Of a stretch of 35,746 nucleotides of DNA, positions 20,669 to 32,647 are shown one piece after another (the first letter of the stretch is position 1; each line of letters opens with the position of its first letter). The notes under the pieces were generated by a model. That model ran no database searches and was not told where the DNA came from. It worked only from the letters and a program-made list of their open reading frames with translations. A program made the translations under genes and the position numbers. Origin of the DNA: Scedosporium boydii (taxonomy: Eukaryota; Ascomycota; Sordariomycetes; Microascales; Microascaceae). Location: contig NJFT01000320.1 in NCBI GenBank assembly GCA_002221725.1, positions 1 to 35,746 of the forward strand. Direction: 5' to 3'.

Positions 20669-23311
20669 ATGGATCGTCCTCCGAGTGTTCACAAACAGAG
20701 GCAGCGTCGCGTACCCGACTGGGAGCGCAAGCGCGCCGCGAGAGCGTAAGCACAAATATTATTTACTTTCAGCTGGCTCGAATCTGTTGGCTAACGTGGT
20801 TAGCAGTTGCGATGGCTGCCGGCGCCAGAAGGAAAAATGCGACGGCGGGGTTCCCTGCCGGAGGTGTGTCAGGCTGCGGAGGGAATGTCTTTTCCTAGGT
20901 CGGCCACCTAGACTGGTTAACGTTAACCATGACAGGGATTTGTCGGAGAAGTGAGTAGTGAGATTGAGAGGTTGACCTGACTATTAGTGAACGGAACTGA
21001 CCCAAGTGGCTACGTTTTTCAGTGCTCAAACCCCAAATCTGGCCACGGACACGAACGAGCTAGCTCAACGGCTGGGTTACATGGAGAGACTATTAAAGCA
21101 TTATATCGGGGACATCAGTCTAGATCTTGGAAGCCTCCAAAGCCTTTCTGAATCACTAAATAGCGAGTGCTCAACCCAAACGGCTCGGGGTGCGCGGTCG
21201 ACATCCGGAGGATCCGACTTTGCAGGAATAGAAGAGGAAAGGTTTACAGTACTACCACTCGGGAATAACGCCATACGTAAGTTTACATTGTAGTACAATG
21301 AGTGGAAGATAATTTACTCACTTTGTATCATAGACTACTCGGGCGAGTTCTCACACTGGAACTTTTCAATGAGAATTAAGAAATGGCTCCAGCTCTGCGC
21401 ATCTGAGACTGACCAACAGTCGCGCCAGGATACTCTGGGTGGATTCAAGTTTAAAGAGTATTACCGTGCTGAGGAGCTTCAATCTTCGGAAACCTTCTCA
21501 TCTCTCTCCTCCCTGCCCCCTCGTCACATCACCGACTATCTCGTCCAAGTCTTCTTCACCCACGCGATAACCAACTACTTTTACGTCGACAAGGAATGGC
21601 TCCTCAACAAAATTGATTTTGTCTACTCAAACTCCGCATCTATAAGCCACCGCGACGCCGGCACCATCTGCATCATATTTACCGTACTCGCCATTGGCAC
21701 ACAGTACGCTTACCTTGGGAGACCAGTCGAGCCTGGCAGCCACGGCGACGGCCGCGACCAGGACCTAGCTGGCCCCTTCACCGAGGACGCTATCGGTGTT
21801 GTGTTTTACCAGCAGGCTTGCAAGCTGGTGCCCGATGTCATTACCCTAGCCTCCCTCGAAAGTGTCCAGGCATGTCTGCTTATCGGCGTGTACACCCTTC
21901 CGCTCGATGCCTCCGGGTTGTCGTACATCTACTTAAATCTAGCTGTCCGGGTCGCCATACAAAATGGTATGCATAGGAGGCACGGTGGTGAGGGACTTGA
22001 TCCTGTCGTGCGCGAGACACGGAACCGGGTGTGGTGGACAGCGTACACTATGGAAAGGTTGAAGATCCCTGCCAGGAATTAAATTACCATGCTCTGACAT
22101 TGGGGCCCATGGTAAGCTGATGAAGCTAACTAAAATTCTGTTTCCATGGGGTTTAGGCGCGTGGGAATATTTCACGGCCGGCCGATCTCGATCGCAAGCG
22201 AGGATGTAGATGCGGAATCGCCCCTCGATGATCTAGGCGTCTCACCGAACCCCTCAGCGAATCAATTGGCTGCTGTTCTAGAGACTGTACAGCTTCACGA
22301 ACTGCTAGCCAAGATATCCAAGGAGATGTAAGCTAAACTCCCATTTGTTCCGATCTCCCTAATCCATCTCTTTCTTTAGGATGAACTGGAGTTATAACCT
22401 CCTACAGATCAGTTTTGCGACAACCGACCATGCATGGTGCCATGAACACGCTTAGCCGCCTAATAGACTTGAGGAATGACGTTCACAAGTGGTGGGACAA
22501 TCTTTCTGGAGATGTCTTCTGCAAGGAGCCTACCCCACAGAGTCAGATCCGCCGGTCCGACATGCACCTCCATCTCGAGTACTGTCTCGTCCGCATGTTC
22601 ACCGGGCGTCCCTTTATTCTCCCCCGTTTCCGCTCCCGTAATAACACCGGGTCGGGGTTCATACGCTCCCCTTCCACTGGCAGCGGTACCGCAGATTCGC
22701 GATCAATCCTCGCATCAGATTGCGTGGCAGCCGCTCTTACCGTCGTCGATATTTGCAAGATCCTGAAGGAAACCATTGGCCTCGCACGCGCCTCGTACAC
22801 CGAATTCAGCGCCTGTCGCGCCGCCCTATTGGTTATCATCGCGCAGTGCCTGCAGGAAAGGACAGACCGCCTGCGCCAATACCTTGGGGACGGTCTCGCT
22901 ATGATTAAGGTCATGTCAGCAGGCGGTGAGTCTGCGCGCTCAGAGGCGTCCCTTATCGAGGTGTTTGAGCGCGCCATCTCCCGCCTATATGCTGTTAATG
23001 ATAGCGTGGACTCAGCGAACGTCTCGGATTATACTCGATTTAAGCAATGGGAGACGCTATGGCGAGGCAAGTCACCCAATGAGCGCACTAATCTCGGACC
23101 TGCGATGGCTCCTCCCTCACCAAGCTTAAGGGACGAGGCCGCGGACTCTACGAGATTAGAAGCAGCTCAGCAGGCGACATCCTCGGTTGCGATAGATTGG
23201 AATTTTCCGCCCCTGCCACAGGATTTAGATGAGTTCTCGTCAATGTTTGGACAAGGGGTTAATGGCGAGAGTAGTCTAAGAGGGTCGTATTTATATAATA
23301 TGTTTACATAA
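20669..23311 (+). CDS. Zn2Cys6 transcription factor TF1 with fungal middle domain
   Basis: Nuclear DNA-binding regulator. Six exons close in phase: 20669-20745, 20807-20950, 21023-21276, 21334-22057, 22157-22327, 22408-23311, giving 757 aa. A basic leader (RRVPDWERKRAARA) precedes the zinc cluster C27-C30-C37-C43-C46-C53, the exact CX2CX6CX5CX2CX6C spacing; the first intron falls just before its first Cys. A heptad-like stretch follows (LAQRLGYMERLLKHYIGD), then a fungal transcription-factor middle domain (YLVQVFFTHAITNYFYVD, LESVQACLLIGVYTLP, RVWWTAYTMERR, FHGRPISIAS). The exon 4/5 intron is about 99 bp; others are 57-80. TF2 is a clear paralogue facing it tail to tail. The target genes are unknown. 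Confidence 0.88.
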
Positions 23312-25582
23312 AATATCTGCCTGGGCAATTTCATACAGCGTAATAGAACTCTGCTTCCCAATGTATCGACCTCTAATCTAGCGAGGGAGTACGCAAGTGC
23401 TGAAGCTCGAGTTGAAAGTTGCAAAATGATCCGACGTAGCACATCGCTATATAATAGGTAATGATGGCTCTAGCCGACAATGAGGGATGTTTCACGAAAA
23501 GATCAAATTGTCAGTCAAGGCTCCAGGGGAATGACTTTAATCGCCTGCCACGGCTTTTACTGGATACACTCTCCCTCTGCTAAAAACTGGGTAGACGATA
23601 CGTCTCGATCAACTCTCTCGGCATAGTTAAAGAAGACGGACCTGATTGGAGCGCTAAATCTGTTAACCGGTGGAAGACGATGCCGTTCAGCTGCTGCAGT
23701 TGACAAGCTGATGTGGAAAAGATCCTCCCGGCTCAGTCATCAACAGAAACAAACACCTAATCTGCACAGATATTAATATACGGAGAGAGAACTTTCACGA
23801 TGGCCGAATCGATCGTGCGGGTCGTCCGTCTTCGCAAATATCATCCGCTTCCTGTCTTTCGTGGTCCAGTACGGCATCCTCCTCGCGCTCGCACTCCCAG
23901 CGGCCGAGGTCAAACAACTCCGCAAGGACGGTGTTAGCCTCATAAGCGTGGCCGCCCAGCGATTGGCAAGCCCAGTTCTGAAGGTGAACGTCATGGGCCC
24001 GTGACTTGAGTTGGGACGCCGTGTCTGTTCAGTTCGTAGCGGGTTCTACACTAACGGTGGTCCTATCCAATAGCCCGGTTCAACCCGCTGTTCGTCGAGT
24101 CGACCTCATGAAATGGTTGGAGAGAAAGGAAAGTGCCGATTTGGAAAAGAACCCGGCTTCGGTTTTATTGGTGGGCATGTTCGGATGTAACATTAGGGAT
24201 TCGATGGGTTTTTCAAGCCGGCTCTGTCCCCAGACAGATGTCTGTCTGTCTAATTTAACCTTTTCCTTTGGCCGGCGTGGACGGAGACGGAATATTGGTG
24301 GGATGTAACGGTGGTCGGCTCCCGGCCATGAGCCCTGCAAACGTCCATTAGCTGCGTTTGTGGCAGGACCTGCATCCCGACAGAGGAGGGGTCACGAGGA
24401 GACCTTACTATTTATTAAGTGAATGAATCCACGACCACTAGCGTCGAGACGCCCAAAGACTCCAAACCTTCCCGGTTTCGTAAGTCCGAATTAAGCGCTG
24501 TGGACATCGGTGTGAGCCCGAGCCAAGTCGATTCGCGCACCCTGTTCTACAAGGATACGGGGCCTCAGTGCCAAGGTCGCTAGAACACGATATATGTAGG
24601 GCTGTGCTGCCAAAGGTATCTTGGTGGTTGAGCTTTGTACGGTTAACCACTTCTTTCAATGTTCTCTTCTCTAATGAAAAGGGATTTGACAATCCTTCAC
24701 CCCGCCGAGCCATTCGATAACAGGGCAAGCAGTGTCGCGCGACACAAAACATCGCATACGTTGGGCGGCGTATCCAAGGGTGCTCGTACTATTGCCTTGG
24801 CAGAGATTATCCCGGAAGCAAGATGAGCCCGAACGCTATTCTCTAGTGAGACTTCGATGGTAAGGTGTGGTCGGCAATGTTAGCCAGCGACTGAGCAAGA
24901 TCACGGGGATCCTCGCGGTATCTCTTGATGGCGGGGAGAAAGCTGTATTCGTCTCCTAGAGCTAGAGGGTGTAGCCTAAAACTAAGCATCTGACAGAAGG
25001 ACTCAGCACCGGGATCTTGTAAACCCCTCGCAGTTTATATATGGGGTAGTAGCGCCAGAACCCATAGAGTCGTGGATCTTGCTTGTTGTTCCGGCCTTTC
25101 GCCGACGGGATACCTCTGCGTATCGGCAGCGCCCATCCTCCCATGGGAGCAACAGGCCGTCACTGTGTTCTTGCGCAGGGCATATGTGGGTGTCTTCCTA
25201 ACTTGCCTGGCTCTAGCGCCGTCTGTGGCATGGGTTGCGGGCTTTAAGAAAGTCCTATCACCATTTAGCAATACCACTGTCCAATACAAAGGGTGGCCTG
25301 CCCACAACACCACTCCGTGCAGTGGCGGGAACAGCGCACCATGACGGATGGTCCGACATTGGTGACCGTCAGTTATGTCAACTTCCATGCCGAAGTCTTC
25401 TCCGACGTTCACTTTGCTTGTTGTGGGAACTGCTGGGGTTTCACGAATCGTGTCTCGCGAAGGACGCGCAGATTTTGATTTCGTTCTAGGGAGGCCCTGG
25501 GGGCAGCTCGTTACATGTCATGCTGTACAAAAAAGGGCCCTGCCTTACTGAAGGTGCATTGAGAATGGCATATGTGAGATTA
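23312..25582. other. Region between the convergent regulators TF1 and TF2
   Basis: About 2.3 kb with normal base composition. One minus-strand coding remnant is listed separately (23795-24028). Other open frames (24080-24340 minus, 25035-25412 minus, 25072-25344 plus) have no recognisable motif and overlap one another on opposite strands, so I do not call them. Confidence 0.45.
23795..24028 (-). pseudogene. Unrecognised exon or gene fragment with a Trp/Cys-rich C-terminus
   Basis: The minus strand has an open stretch ending at a stop (23795-23797) that reads like genuine protein: HDVHLQNWACQSLGGHAYEA, NTVLAELFDLGRWECEREED, VLDHERQEADDICEDG. The frame upstream is closed by a TGA lying over a possible splice acceptor (AACAG at about 24025), so this may be a last exon. 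No convincing first exon or start was found. I do not recognise the family. Either a broken gene or a small multi-exon gene. Confidence 0.3.
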
Positions 25583-28236
25583 TTAATGTAGCCCATACTC
25601 GAACCATTGATCTAATCCTGGTACAGATGCGAACTCTCCCAACTCGAACGACGGAAATCTTGAGTCGACATCATAACCTATCCCCGATAGGACTGACGAA
25701 TTCGGGAATATCTCCAGGCTTGAGTCAGGAGTCATTTGGGGCGGACCTCCAATCCCGGTATTGGTACCGTTGGTCTGCCGTGTCTGAAGAGACATCTCCC
25801 TCTCCTTTGCCTCGCTATGGCGATTCATAGCCCAGGTCCTAAACCTGGAGTATGCCTGACTGTTCGTGCCGCCTACCTCGCTCGCAAGATGCTGTTCCCT
25901 CCTTGCCCGGACATCAAGCCGATGGATAGCCATTTCCAGGGCCACGATAGTCAGTTTCTCAGAGTTATTGGAAAAAATCCCTATAGACCACTTCTTGAGG
26001 AGCTTAATCCCTTTATCGCAGGTGTTCTGGAGGCGTGCACTCTGTGTAGAAATGCGCTGTGCGAGAACTGCGAGTAAAGCAGCGCAGCAAGACGTGAACT
26101 CGGTGTAAGATGTCCTCGCAAGGCCAATTTCGTCGTCAAGAGTTTGGCAGAGATCGATAACAGCGATAGCACTGTAGATACAGTCATTTACAAGGTCGTC
26201 GATAGTTTCTTTTAAGACTACTGCTGTTGTGGGGTCATTCTCTAAGATATCGTCTCGAGAGGAGCCTTTGAGGATGAAGGAGCGACCGATAAAGATGTGA
26301 ATGAGGTGAAATGTTAGTTGAAGATGGATGTTGAATCGGAATAAAGGTTTCATGGGTGTTAAATCTCGGCAGAAGGTTTCCGTAGGGAGGCTTTGCCAAT
26401 AGGTACGAAGCTGCTGCTTGAGGTTGACGACTGATCGGATTATCTCTGGTTTTTGTAACCCAGAGGCTCTCTTGAAGGACACGCTGCAACGCCGTGTTGG
26501 TATTGGGAAAAGAAAGGTTTTCTTATAACGGAAGCGGTAGAAAAATAGCACTTACATCGCATCTCTCGAATCTTCGAGGAATTCCGTCAGTTTAATCATA
26601 GCTAATATGTTTGGCATCGTGTTGTGCCGACTGCTTGTTGGCAAGTCCTTTAATTCCTGCGGCAGCTCCGTGTCAACCTCCGAAGATGCAATGGACACAG
26701 GCCGGCCATGAAAAACGCATAATCTCCTGGATCCCGCCCCGGGGGCGAAAAAAAAAAAATTAGCTTTGCAGTTCCATTTGGTTTTACGTTTAGCCATACC
26801 TTTCCAGGGTATAAGCCGTCCACCATATTCTCTTCCTCAACTCCACCTCCCGCGGCTCGAGGTGTTTATGGTACCGAAGGTGCATTCCGTTCTGAGTTGC
26901 AATCTTAATAGCAATCCCTAGATATGTACAACTCAGCCCGGCAGCATCAATCGGAAGAGTATACACGGCGAGTAGCTCAAAAGCCTGTACGCTCTCGATA
27001 GAGGCATGGGCAATTACATCTGGTATGAGCTTTGAAGCCTTGTGATAGAACTTGAGCGCGATGGCATCATCCTCTGTGTGTGCCATTTCTCGGTCTCCTG
27101 GCCCAGGGGAAAATGGGTCACCCGAAATAGTAGAGCAAAGGTGGCAGAACTGTGTTCCGATCGCAAATATCATGAGTACGGTGCATACCCAAGACGCATC
27201 ATTGATGCTTAGATGGGAAGGGGGGGACGAAGAGTAAAAGTCGTTGAGTTTTCCGCGGAGAAGCGGTTCATCGACATAGGAGTAATTTGTCTGTGCGAAT
27301 TCGAAAAACACATCTAGTAGAAAGGAAGCCACATCGGGAGGGGGGAAATTGCTAACAGCATCGAGCACACCACAGTCCTTCGAGTGGAGTTGGGTCGCGG
27401 ATGGGGATTCTGCGACAACAGCGAACCGCTCTGGGTGATCCTGAATACGGAGGTCAGTAAAGATATTCACACATGTTAACACAAAGTTCTCACTGACTTC
27501 TGGAAGAGAATCATTTAGCCGACTCTCAATGTTTTGTTGGAGGCGCAGAGTGAAATCGGAATGGGAGAGCTCTCCAGAGTATACTATCCCATCCCATTAG
27601 AACACGGATTCATTCAATTTCTCCAATTTACCTGCAGGCAACTTACAAGCTCGGGTCTTCGAGGTGCTAGATGGGCTGGTCTCCTTATCCTCACTGCTTA
27701 TCTCCGTCCTATTTGGTGTGCGACCTTGTTCGAGAGACCGCCGCTGTAGATCCGATCCAGGAGTGAGGGAAGTTAAGAGCCGCGTAAGTTGCTCCTTGTC
27801 AAACTTCTTTGTGCCAGTAAAATGTGATACAATCCGCTCCAGAGTTCGAATCCTTTCGGCGTCGAAGAAGGTATCGTCATCTCCCCCAGGTTCTCGGTAT
27901 CTGGGTCGGTTCGGCTTGAAGGTGCCGGTGAAGTTGCAGGGACGGCCTGAGCGGGTACATCGAGAGCAAGGCTCACCGCCTTGGCATTTCTCCTTCAGCC
28001 TCCGGCAGTCGTCGCAACTGAATTCGAGGTTAGTTAGGGGGGAATATGTTCGAAGAATAAAGACATGCAGGGCGGAAAGGGGGGGAATGTCACGCTCTTG
28101 CCACTCTCTTGCGGCTATCTTCAGGTACTTCCCGCCTCTTCCGTCTCCGACTCTCGGCAGGTAATAACCTCCCCTCGGGGCTAAAAGCTTCATTGGCTCC
28201 TACAGCGTCGCCCACGGAGGTTCTATCAGCTTGCAT
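25583..28236 (-). CDS. Zn2Cys6 transcription factor TF2, paralogue of TF1
   Basis: Five exons close in phase: 28236-28094, 28017-27647, 27583-26800, 26726-26556, 26483-25583, giving 789 aa. The leader RRRKRREVPEDSRKRVARA leads into the zinc cluster C49-C52-C59-C65-C68-C75 (CX2CX6CX5CX2CX6C). The middle domain repeats TF1 motifs: FFEFAQTNYSYVD, IESVQAFELLAVYTLP, RIWWTAYTLERR, FHGRPVSIAS and EIGLARTSYTEFTSC. Four intron positions match TF1 in place and phase, and the exon ending before the fourth shared intron is 171 nt in both; TF1 has one extra intron after the cluster. An overlapping upstream frame starts at 28259. The pair arose by an inverted duplication or by duplication plus inversion. 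Confidence 0.88.
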
Positions 28237-28259
28237 CGTTGCAGGACACTAGGAGGCAT
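28200..28259 (-). promoter_or_regulatory. Overlapping upstream open frame of TF2
   Basis: An ATG at 28259 opens a 19-codon frame in another phase that runs over the TF2 start (28236) and stops at 28200. If transcription starts upstream of 28259, this would reduce TF2 translation. The transcript start is unknown. Confidence 0.3.
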
Positions 28260-29256
28260 GATCCAGCTACTGTGATTCCGTGAATGGATGGCGGTCGTGG
28301 AAAGATATGCTTTTCCCCGCATTAAATAAACGGGATAGGTGCTTATCTGTGGAGCTCACTATGCCTAATTGGGTCGCCATCGCAGGACCTTGATCCGGCA
28401 GCAGGGATGCGAAAGAACTCTCAAGAGAATTAATTTGACGATTCCTTCTAAAGACTGGGATCTAAAATATTTGGTTAAATATCAGGTCGTCCTAATCCGT
28501 TTGCGTGGATATATTTTTGTTCCTGTTGCTCTGAGCCAGGCGAATTCAATCTGCGAGTAGCTACCGTAGGCACTTCCGCATCATTCGTGTGGTGGCCAAC
28601 CACTACGCAGACGGCGTCGGTTTGCAGGAAGAACGATCCATCACAATTTGACACGCCACATCCCCACACACAAGAGGAGAAGAGGGACTACATTTGAAAC
28701 CATTGGACGCCTTTCCGTCTTCTCCACACTTTACAACAAGTGTTATGCAATAGTTTAGCATGCTTTCCGATTCGAAGGAAGCAGAGACGGAATTGTTTCC
28801 CTGCACGCTGACGACGAGGAACCAGTTGGGAAATACCACTTCTTCTCCACAGCTTCTCACGGCCCGACTGCCCGAAATACACTTAAAATTCAAGGAGCCA
28901 TGCAGTGGAGAAGCCGCAATGTCGACTACCGCCCCCCCGCTGCCGCTACCCTACCCTGTACCGGCCCACCCAGCTGGCCCAAGGCCAAACAACCCCAACC
29001 GACCCGTGTTATATCACTGCTACATGGTCTCCAGGAGGTAAGGATTCGTGTGATAGTACAGTTGAACGCCCGTGAGAAATTCGAACTGTTTGGGGAATTA
29101 GATGGAATTGAAGGCAGTTTCGAGTTGAAATTTTGCTCTGTCAGACTTGACAGGTGCTTCGCGTTCATAATAACCTCTCGCCCAAGTCCCTAGGTGCCTC
29201 ACTTCTGTACTTTAGGTTTCTTTAATTCTACACCTCTACGCCTCTATGTGAACCAT
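28260..29256. other. Intergenic region upstream of TF2
   Basis: About 1 kb; no gene or recognisable domain. It carries the TF2 promoter and the 3' side of the amidohydrolase gene. Open frames at 28760-29041 and 28900-29193 overlap antisense frames and look random. Confidence 0.5.
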
Positions 29257-30597
29257 CTAAATATCCCCTGTTCGCTCCATCGTCTTCCAAGCATCAAGAA
29301 GCCCAGTTACCCCTGGCATCCTGCTGATACACACTCTTCCTTCCTTAACTACAGCCAGGACCTCGCTCTCCCGCTCAAATATGGTGATATCCTCTAAAGG
29401 GTTCTTATTCAATATGAGAAGATCGGCCCGGAAACCAGTCTTCACTTGTCCCAAACTTTCCGCCTCACCCATCATTCGAGCCGGGTTGACTGTCGTGCTC
29501 TGTAGAATATCCAACGGTGAAAGCACCTCGCTCCGAATGCTGAACTCCCGAAGCTGATATGCTCCTAGAGGGCCTAGCAAATCTGATCCATAACATAGCG
29601 TGACACCCGCCTCCTTCGCAATCTTCAGTGCTTGCATCCCCATCTCCAGTACCCTCTTGTTCTTTGTCTGAGATTCGCCTGTTAAGAACTGCGGTAATGC
29701 GGGATCGGCTAGCGTCTGATAAGTTACGAGTGTCGGCGTGAGGAAACAGCCCTTCTCCGCCATTAGTTTCGCCGTAGGTTCATCCAGCAGGTTCCCGTGC
29801 TCGATTCCCTTCACGCCGTTCTCAATCGCAATCCGAATTGACTCGGGAGAGTATGCGTGGCACGTAACGTATGTCCTTGAATTCGTTGCTACAAGCACCA
29901 TAGCACGAATCTCTTCTGGGCTGAACTGGTTCCCGTCCAATCGATCAGTCGGGCTTACGACGCCTCCGCTGCCCATAATCTTGAGGAAATCCGCACCGCG
30001 ACGAATCTCATCTCGTGCGGTAGCAAGACAGGCGGGAACCCCGTCGCAGATTCTCCCCAAACCGGACACAAATCCAGAGGCGCAGTCGCAGTGATTATGT
30101 GGCGAGCGGAAATCCCCGTGGCCGCCGGTTTGACTTAACGCATGCCCTGATAGGAAGAGCCTCGGGCCAGGAACGAGCCACTCCTCTACGGCTTGTTTCA
30201 GCGCGTAAGGAGCGCCGCCGCAGTCGCGCACGGTAGTGAATCCGCGGGAGAGCATAGAGCGACACACGTACGTCATGCGGAGCATGGCTTGATGCTCGGG
30301 CGTGGTCATAACCTTGCCAAAGTCGGATTCGCCTGGGGCCGCGCCGATGTGAACGTGGGCGTCGATGAGACCTGGGCAGACGTATTTGCCTGCCAGGTCA
30401 ATCTTTATTGAATTGTTTTCTTGGGGAAAGGGCTCGGTGGTGACGGCGATGATGACGCCTCCGGAGAGAAAGATTGTTGCATCCGTTATAATGTCTCCCG
30501 TTAAAGGGTCAACAACATTAGCGTTAGTGAGGAGGTAGTCAGGTGGGGGAGATTTTGGGAGCCACGGCTTGATGAAGTGAGGCGACAGAGAGGCCAT
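29257..30597 (-). CDS. Metal-dependent amidohydrolase (imidazolonepropionase/prolidase-like)
   Basis: An intronless enzyme of the amidohydrolase superfamily (PF01979), hydrolysing a C-N or C-O bond of an unknown small substrate. I choose ATG 30597 (MASLSPHF, 446 aa); 30630 would add 11 basic residues. All metal-site elements are visible: H81 and H83 in LIDAHVHIG, K206 in DFLKIMGSGG (the lysine carbamylated in this group), H247 in TCHAYS, H267 in IEHGN, and D339 in YGSDLLG. The beta-sandwich strands flank the barrel (NANVVDPLTGDI; ADLLILNKNPLEDI). Overall it resembles Xaa-Pro dipeptidase-like and fungal ochratoxinase-like amidohydrolases, but family alone cannot fix the substrate. Divergent from permease 2. 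Confidence 0.88.
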   Translation of the reverse strand: MASLSPHFIKPWLPKSPPPDYLLTNANVVDPLTGDIITDATIFLSGGVIIAVTTEPFPQENNSIKIDLAGKYVCPGLIDAHVHIGAAPGESDFGKVMTTPEHQAMLRMTYVCRSMLSRGFTTVRDCGGAPYALKQAVEEWLVPGPRLFLSGHALSQTGGHGDFRSPHNHCDCASGFVSGLGRICDGVPACLATARDEIRRGADFLKIMGSGGVVSPTDRLDGNQFSPEEIRAMVLVATNSRTYVTCHAYSPESIRIAIENGVKGIEHGNLLDEPTAKLMAEKGCFLTPTLVTYQTLADPALPQFLTGESQTKNKRVLEMGMQALKIAKEAGVTLCYGSDLLGPLGAYQLREFSIRSEVLSPLDILQSTTVNPARMMGEAESLGQVKTGFRADLLILNKNPLEDITIFERESEVLAVVKEGRVCISRMPGVTGLLDAWKTMERTGDI

Positions 30598-30630
30598 TGT
30601 GCATGAATTGCGGTGACGCAGATGTCTCAA

Positions 30631-32647
30631 ATTATGTCAGGAGATAAGTTGGGAGTATAGGGAAAGGAGAACGAAGGAGAATATTATCTCTGTGATAGCC
30701 GGCGGGGGTTGTGAACACAATTGAGCGCGCAAAGCTGCTTAACTATGAATTAATAGGTCCACTCAGAAGCATTCAGGTGCGGTGGCGTATGGCATTCGTT
30801 GTTTTTTTCTTTGCGGTTACAGTTTCGTGCGGATGGATACTGAATTCCACGAACCGGCTCGGTGAATTCGAGGTAATATTACATTGATGTTGTCCCATTT
30901 CCTTCAGACCCTTGACCATTCTGTTCCGGTCGCTAACCCGGTGGGCCCCAATTAATAGACACGGAACCGGGCCGGTAACTCCCATGAAATCGTGATAGGT
31001 ACTCTATTGGCTAGAGATATCACGCCAGATGGCGGTTCACTCCATGTCCTATATTCTGGTCTTCTCTCGAGAGTCCCGCAGCGTGGTTCCTCGAACAAAG
31101 GAAGGGAGATGTCTCATCAACAAATATTTACCGGTCGACATTTATGATAATCCCGATATCATACGTGAAAGAAGCTTTGTCTTCTCCACATCTGGGGCTT
31201 CCCCTGAGAAACGTCACGCTTTTCTTCAGTAAATCATTGTGTAGGGGCGAACATGACTTCGAACTCGACTAGATCTCAACGACATCCGCGGCGCTCCCAG
31301 CCTCCCAAAGTTCAAATTGTAAACTTTTGCCTTCCCGGCTCCTCACTGGCTCCCCTAACATCATAATTTAAGCTCCTTCGTTGTTTTTCTTTTTTTTATC
31401 TTTATACTTTTATTGTTATTCTTATTATTTCTGTCACAGATAGTTACCGGAACGGGCTCTGAGCCTTTTGAATGCTTGCTACTCTCGACCCAGAGCCTGT
31501 CCCCCTCCTCAACATCACACATTCAAGCTTCGTAAGAAGGACTCATGTCCCATCGAGCTACGCACCACCTGGCGGCGGGATCATTTCGGTGGTTGGAACA
31601 CACTCGCTCTCTTTTTATGTCTACGTTGGAAGTGTCCATTCATCCATTCTCTTAAAACAACTCCCCGGCCTCCAAACAGAGCAGAGGGCACGTATTCGCC
31701 ATATCGGGAAAACGGGCCAAAGTTCAACAGACTTGCCAACGATAGCACTCTGCCTAACGATGGCAGTCTCGAGAATACCCTTGCTCGGAGGCAGATCACA
31801 GCCGGTATGTATCTCTGTACTTGGCGTATTTCATAACTAGCCCAGGCCCGGGGTTTGATAAAGGTCACTCATATGGAAGGAATCAATAAACTTTTATCGC
31901 AGGTAAGGGGGGTGTTGTATCTAGAAAGCGGGGAATCAGCCGTAGTCTGAGAGTTTCGTCACAATCTTCGTCGAGATAACGCAGTGCTGTAATCGTAGGC
32001 ATCAGTTATCATGATCAATTGATGTTGGATATTCTGGTTATTGCTACACTAGACGTCTTCAAGTGGGTGTGGCTAGTCGGATTCCGGCGTGTAGCGTTCC
32101 ATTCGCCAGCCTGGAGTTTGACTGATCCGGTGGTTTTTGGCCACCGGTCCGGTGTCACCAGTTAAGCCCTGGAGAAAGCAAGACACTACTTCGTAATGGA
32201 CAAAACTCCAGCAACCATCCGTATCTTAGCTCCAATCCCATCGCTTGGGGACCCGAGACAAGGGCTCGGGCTTAGCGTATCTTTCCCCAGAATTCCCTAT
32301 CTTAGCTTCCCCACCCCTATCTCCACGGTCACATGCCTGTCGCACTCCACCAGATATGGCATCTCCATTCCGAAATGCTATCCAGACTTTCTACACATGT
32401 CGAACAGCTGTCTGGTCCATGCCAGTCTTCAACGGATCTAAATATTCAAGGGGTCAGACACGCCGGGTATGCCGGGGGTCCTAATCCTACTACCCCAACC
32501 GAACACTATAATATCTCCGGTCTGTCTCGCTTCAAAAAATGCTCAACTCTTGGCCTTCTCTCTCGCGGTCTAACCTTTTCCCAAATATTTTCCTTCGACT
32601 TGTTTTCTTATATTTCCTACTAGACTCTACGCTTTGTCTAGTCTAAT
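30631..32647. other. Shared upstream region of amidohydrolase and permease 2
   Basis: A 2-kb divergent promoter region. No supported gene, although overlapping open frames occur at 31468-31840. It contains a 13-bp motif CCGGTAACTCCCA (30972-30984) repeated beyond permease 2, GATA-type hexamers at about 31975 (AGATAA) and 32006 (TTATCA), and a CCGG-rich inverted repeat at 32127-32147. Confidence 0.45.
32127..32147. promoter_or_regulatory. CCGGTGG / CCACCGG inverted repeat
   Basis: CCGGTGG (32127-32133) and CCACCGG (32141-32147) form an inverted repeat with a 7-base spacer, followed by another CCGG at 32149-32152. It lies about 500 bp upstream of permease 2. Inverted CGG triplets are the classic layout of Zn2Cys6 binding sites, so it is a candidate operator for TF1 or TF2. 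Confidence 0.3.

Noticed and set aside
25035..25412. 125-codon minus-strand open frame and an opposing plus-strand frame
   Set aside because: Both strands are open in the same place with no motif and no splice support.
31468..31868. Two overlapping 122-codon plus-strand frames and one antisense frame
   Set aside because: Three overlapping frames without motifs suggest chance lack of stops in a GC-balanced promoter region.
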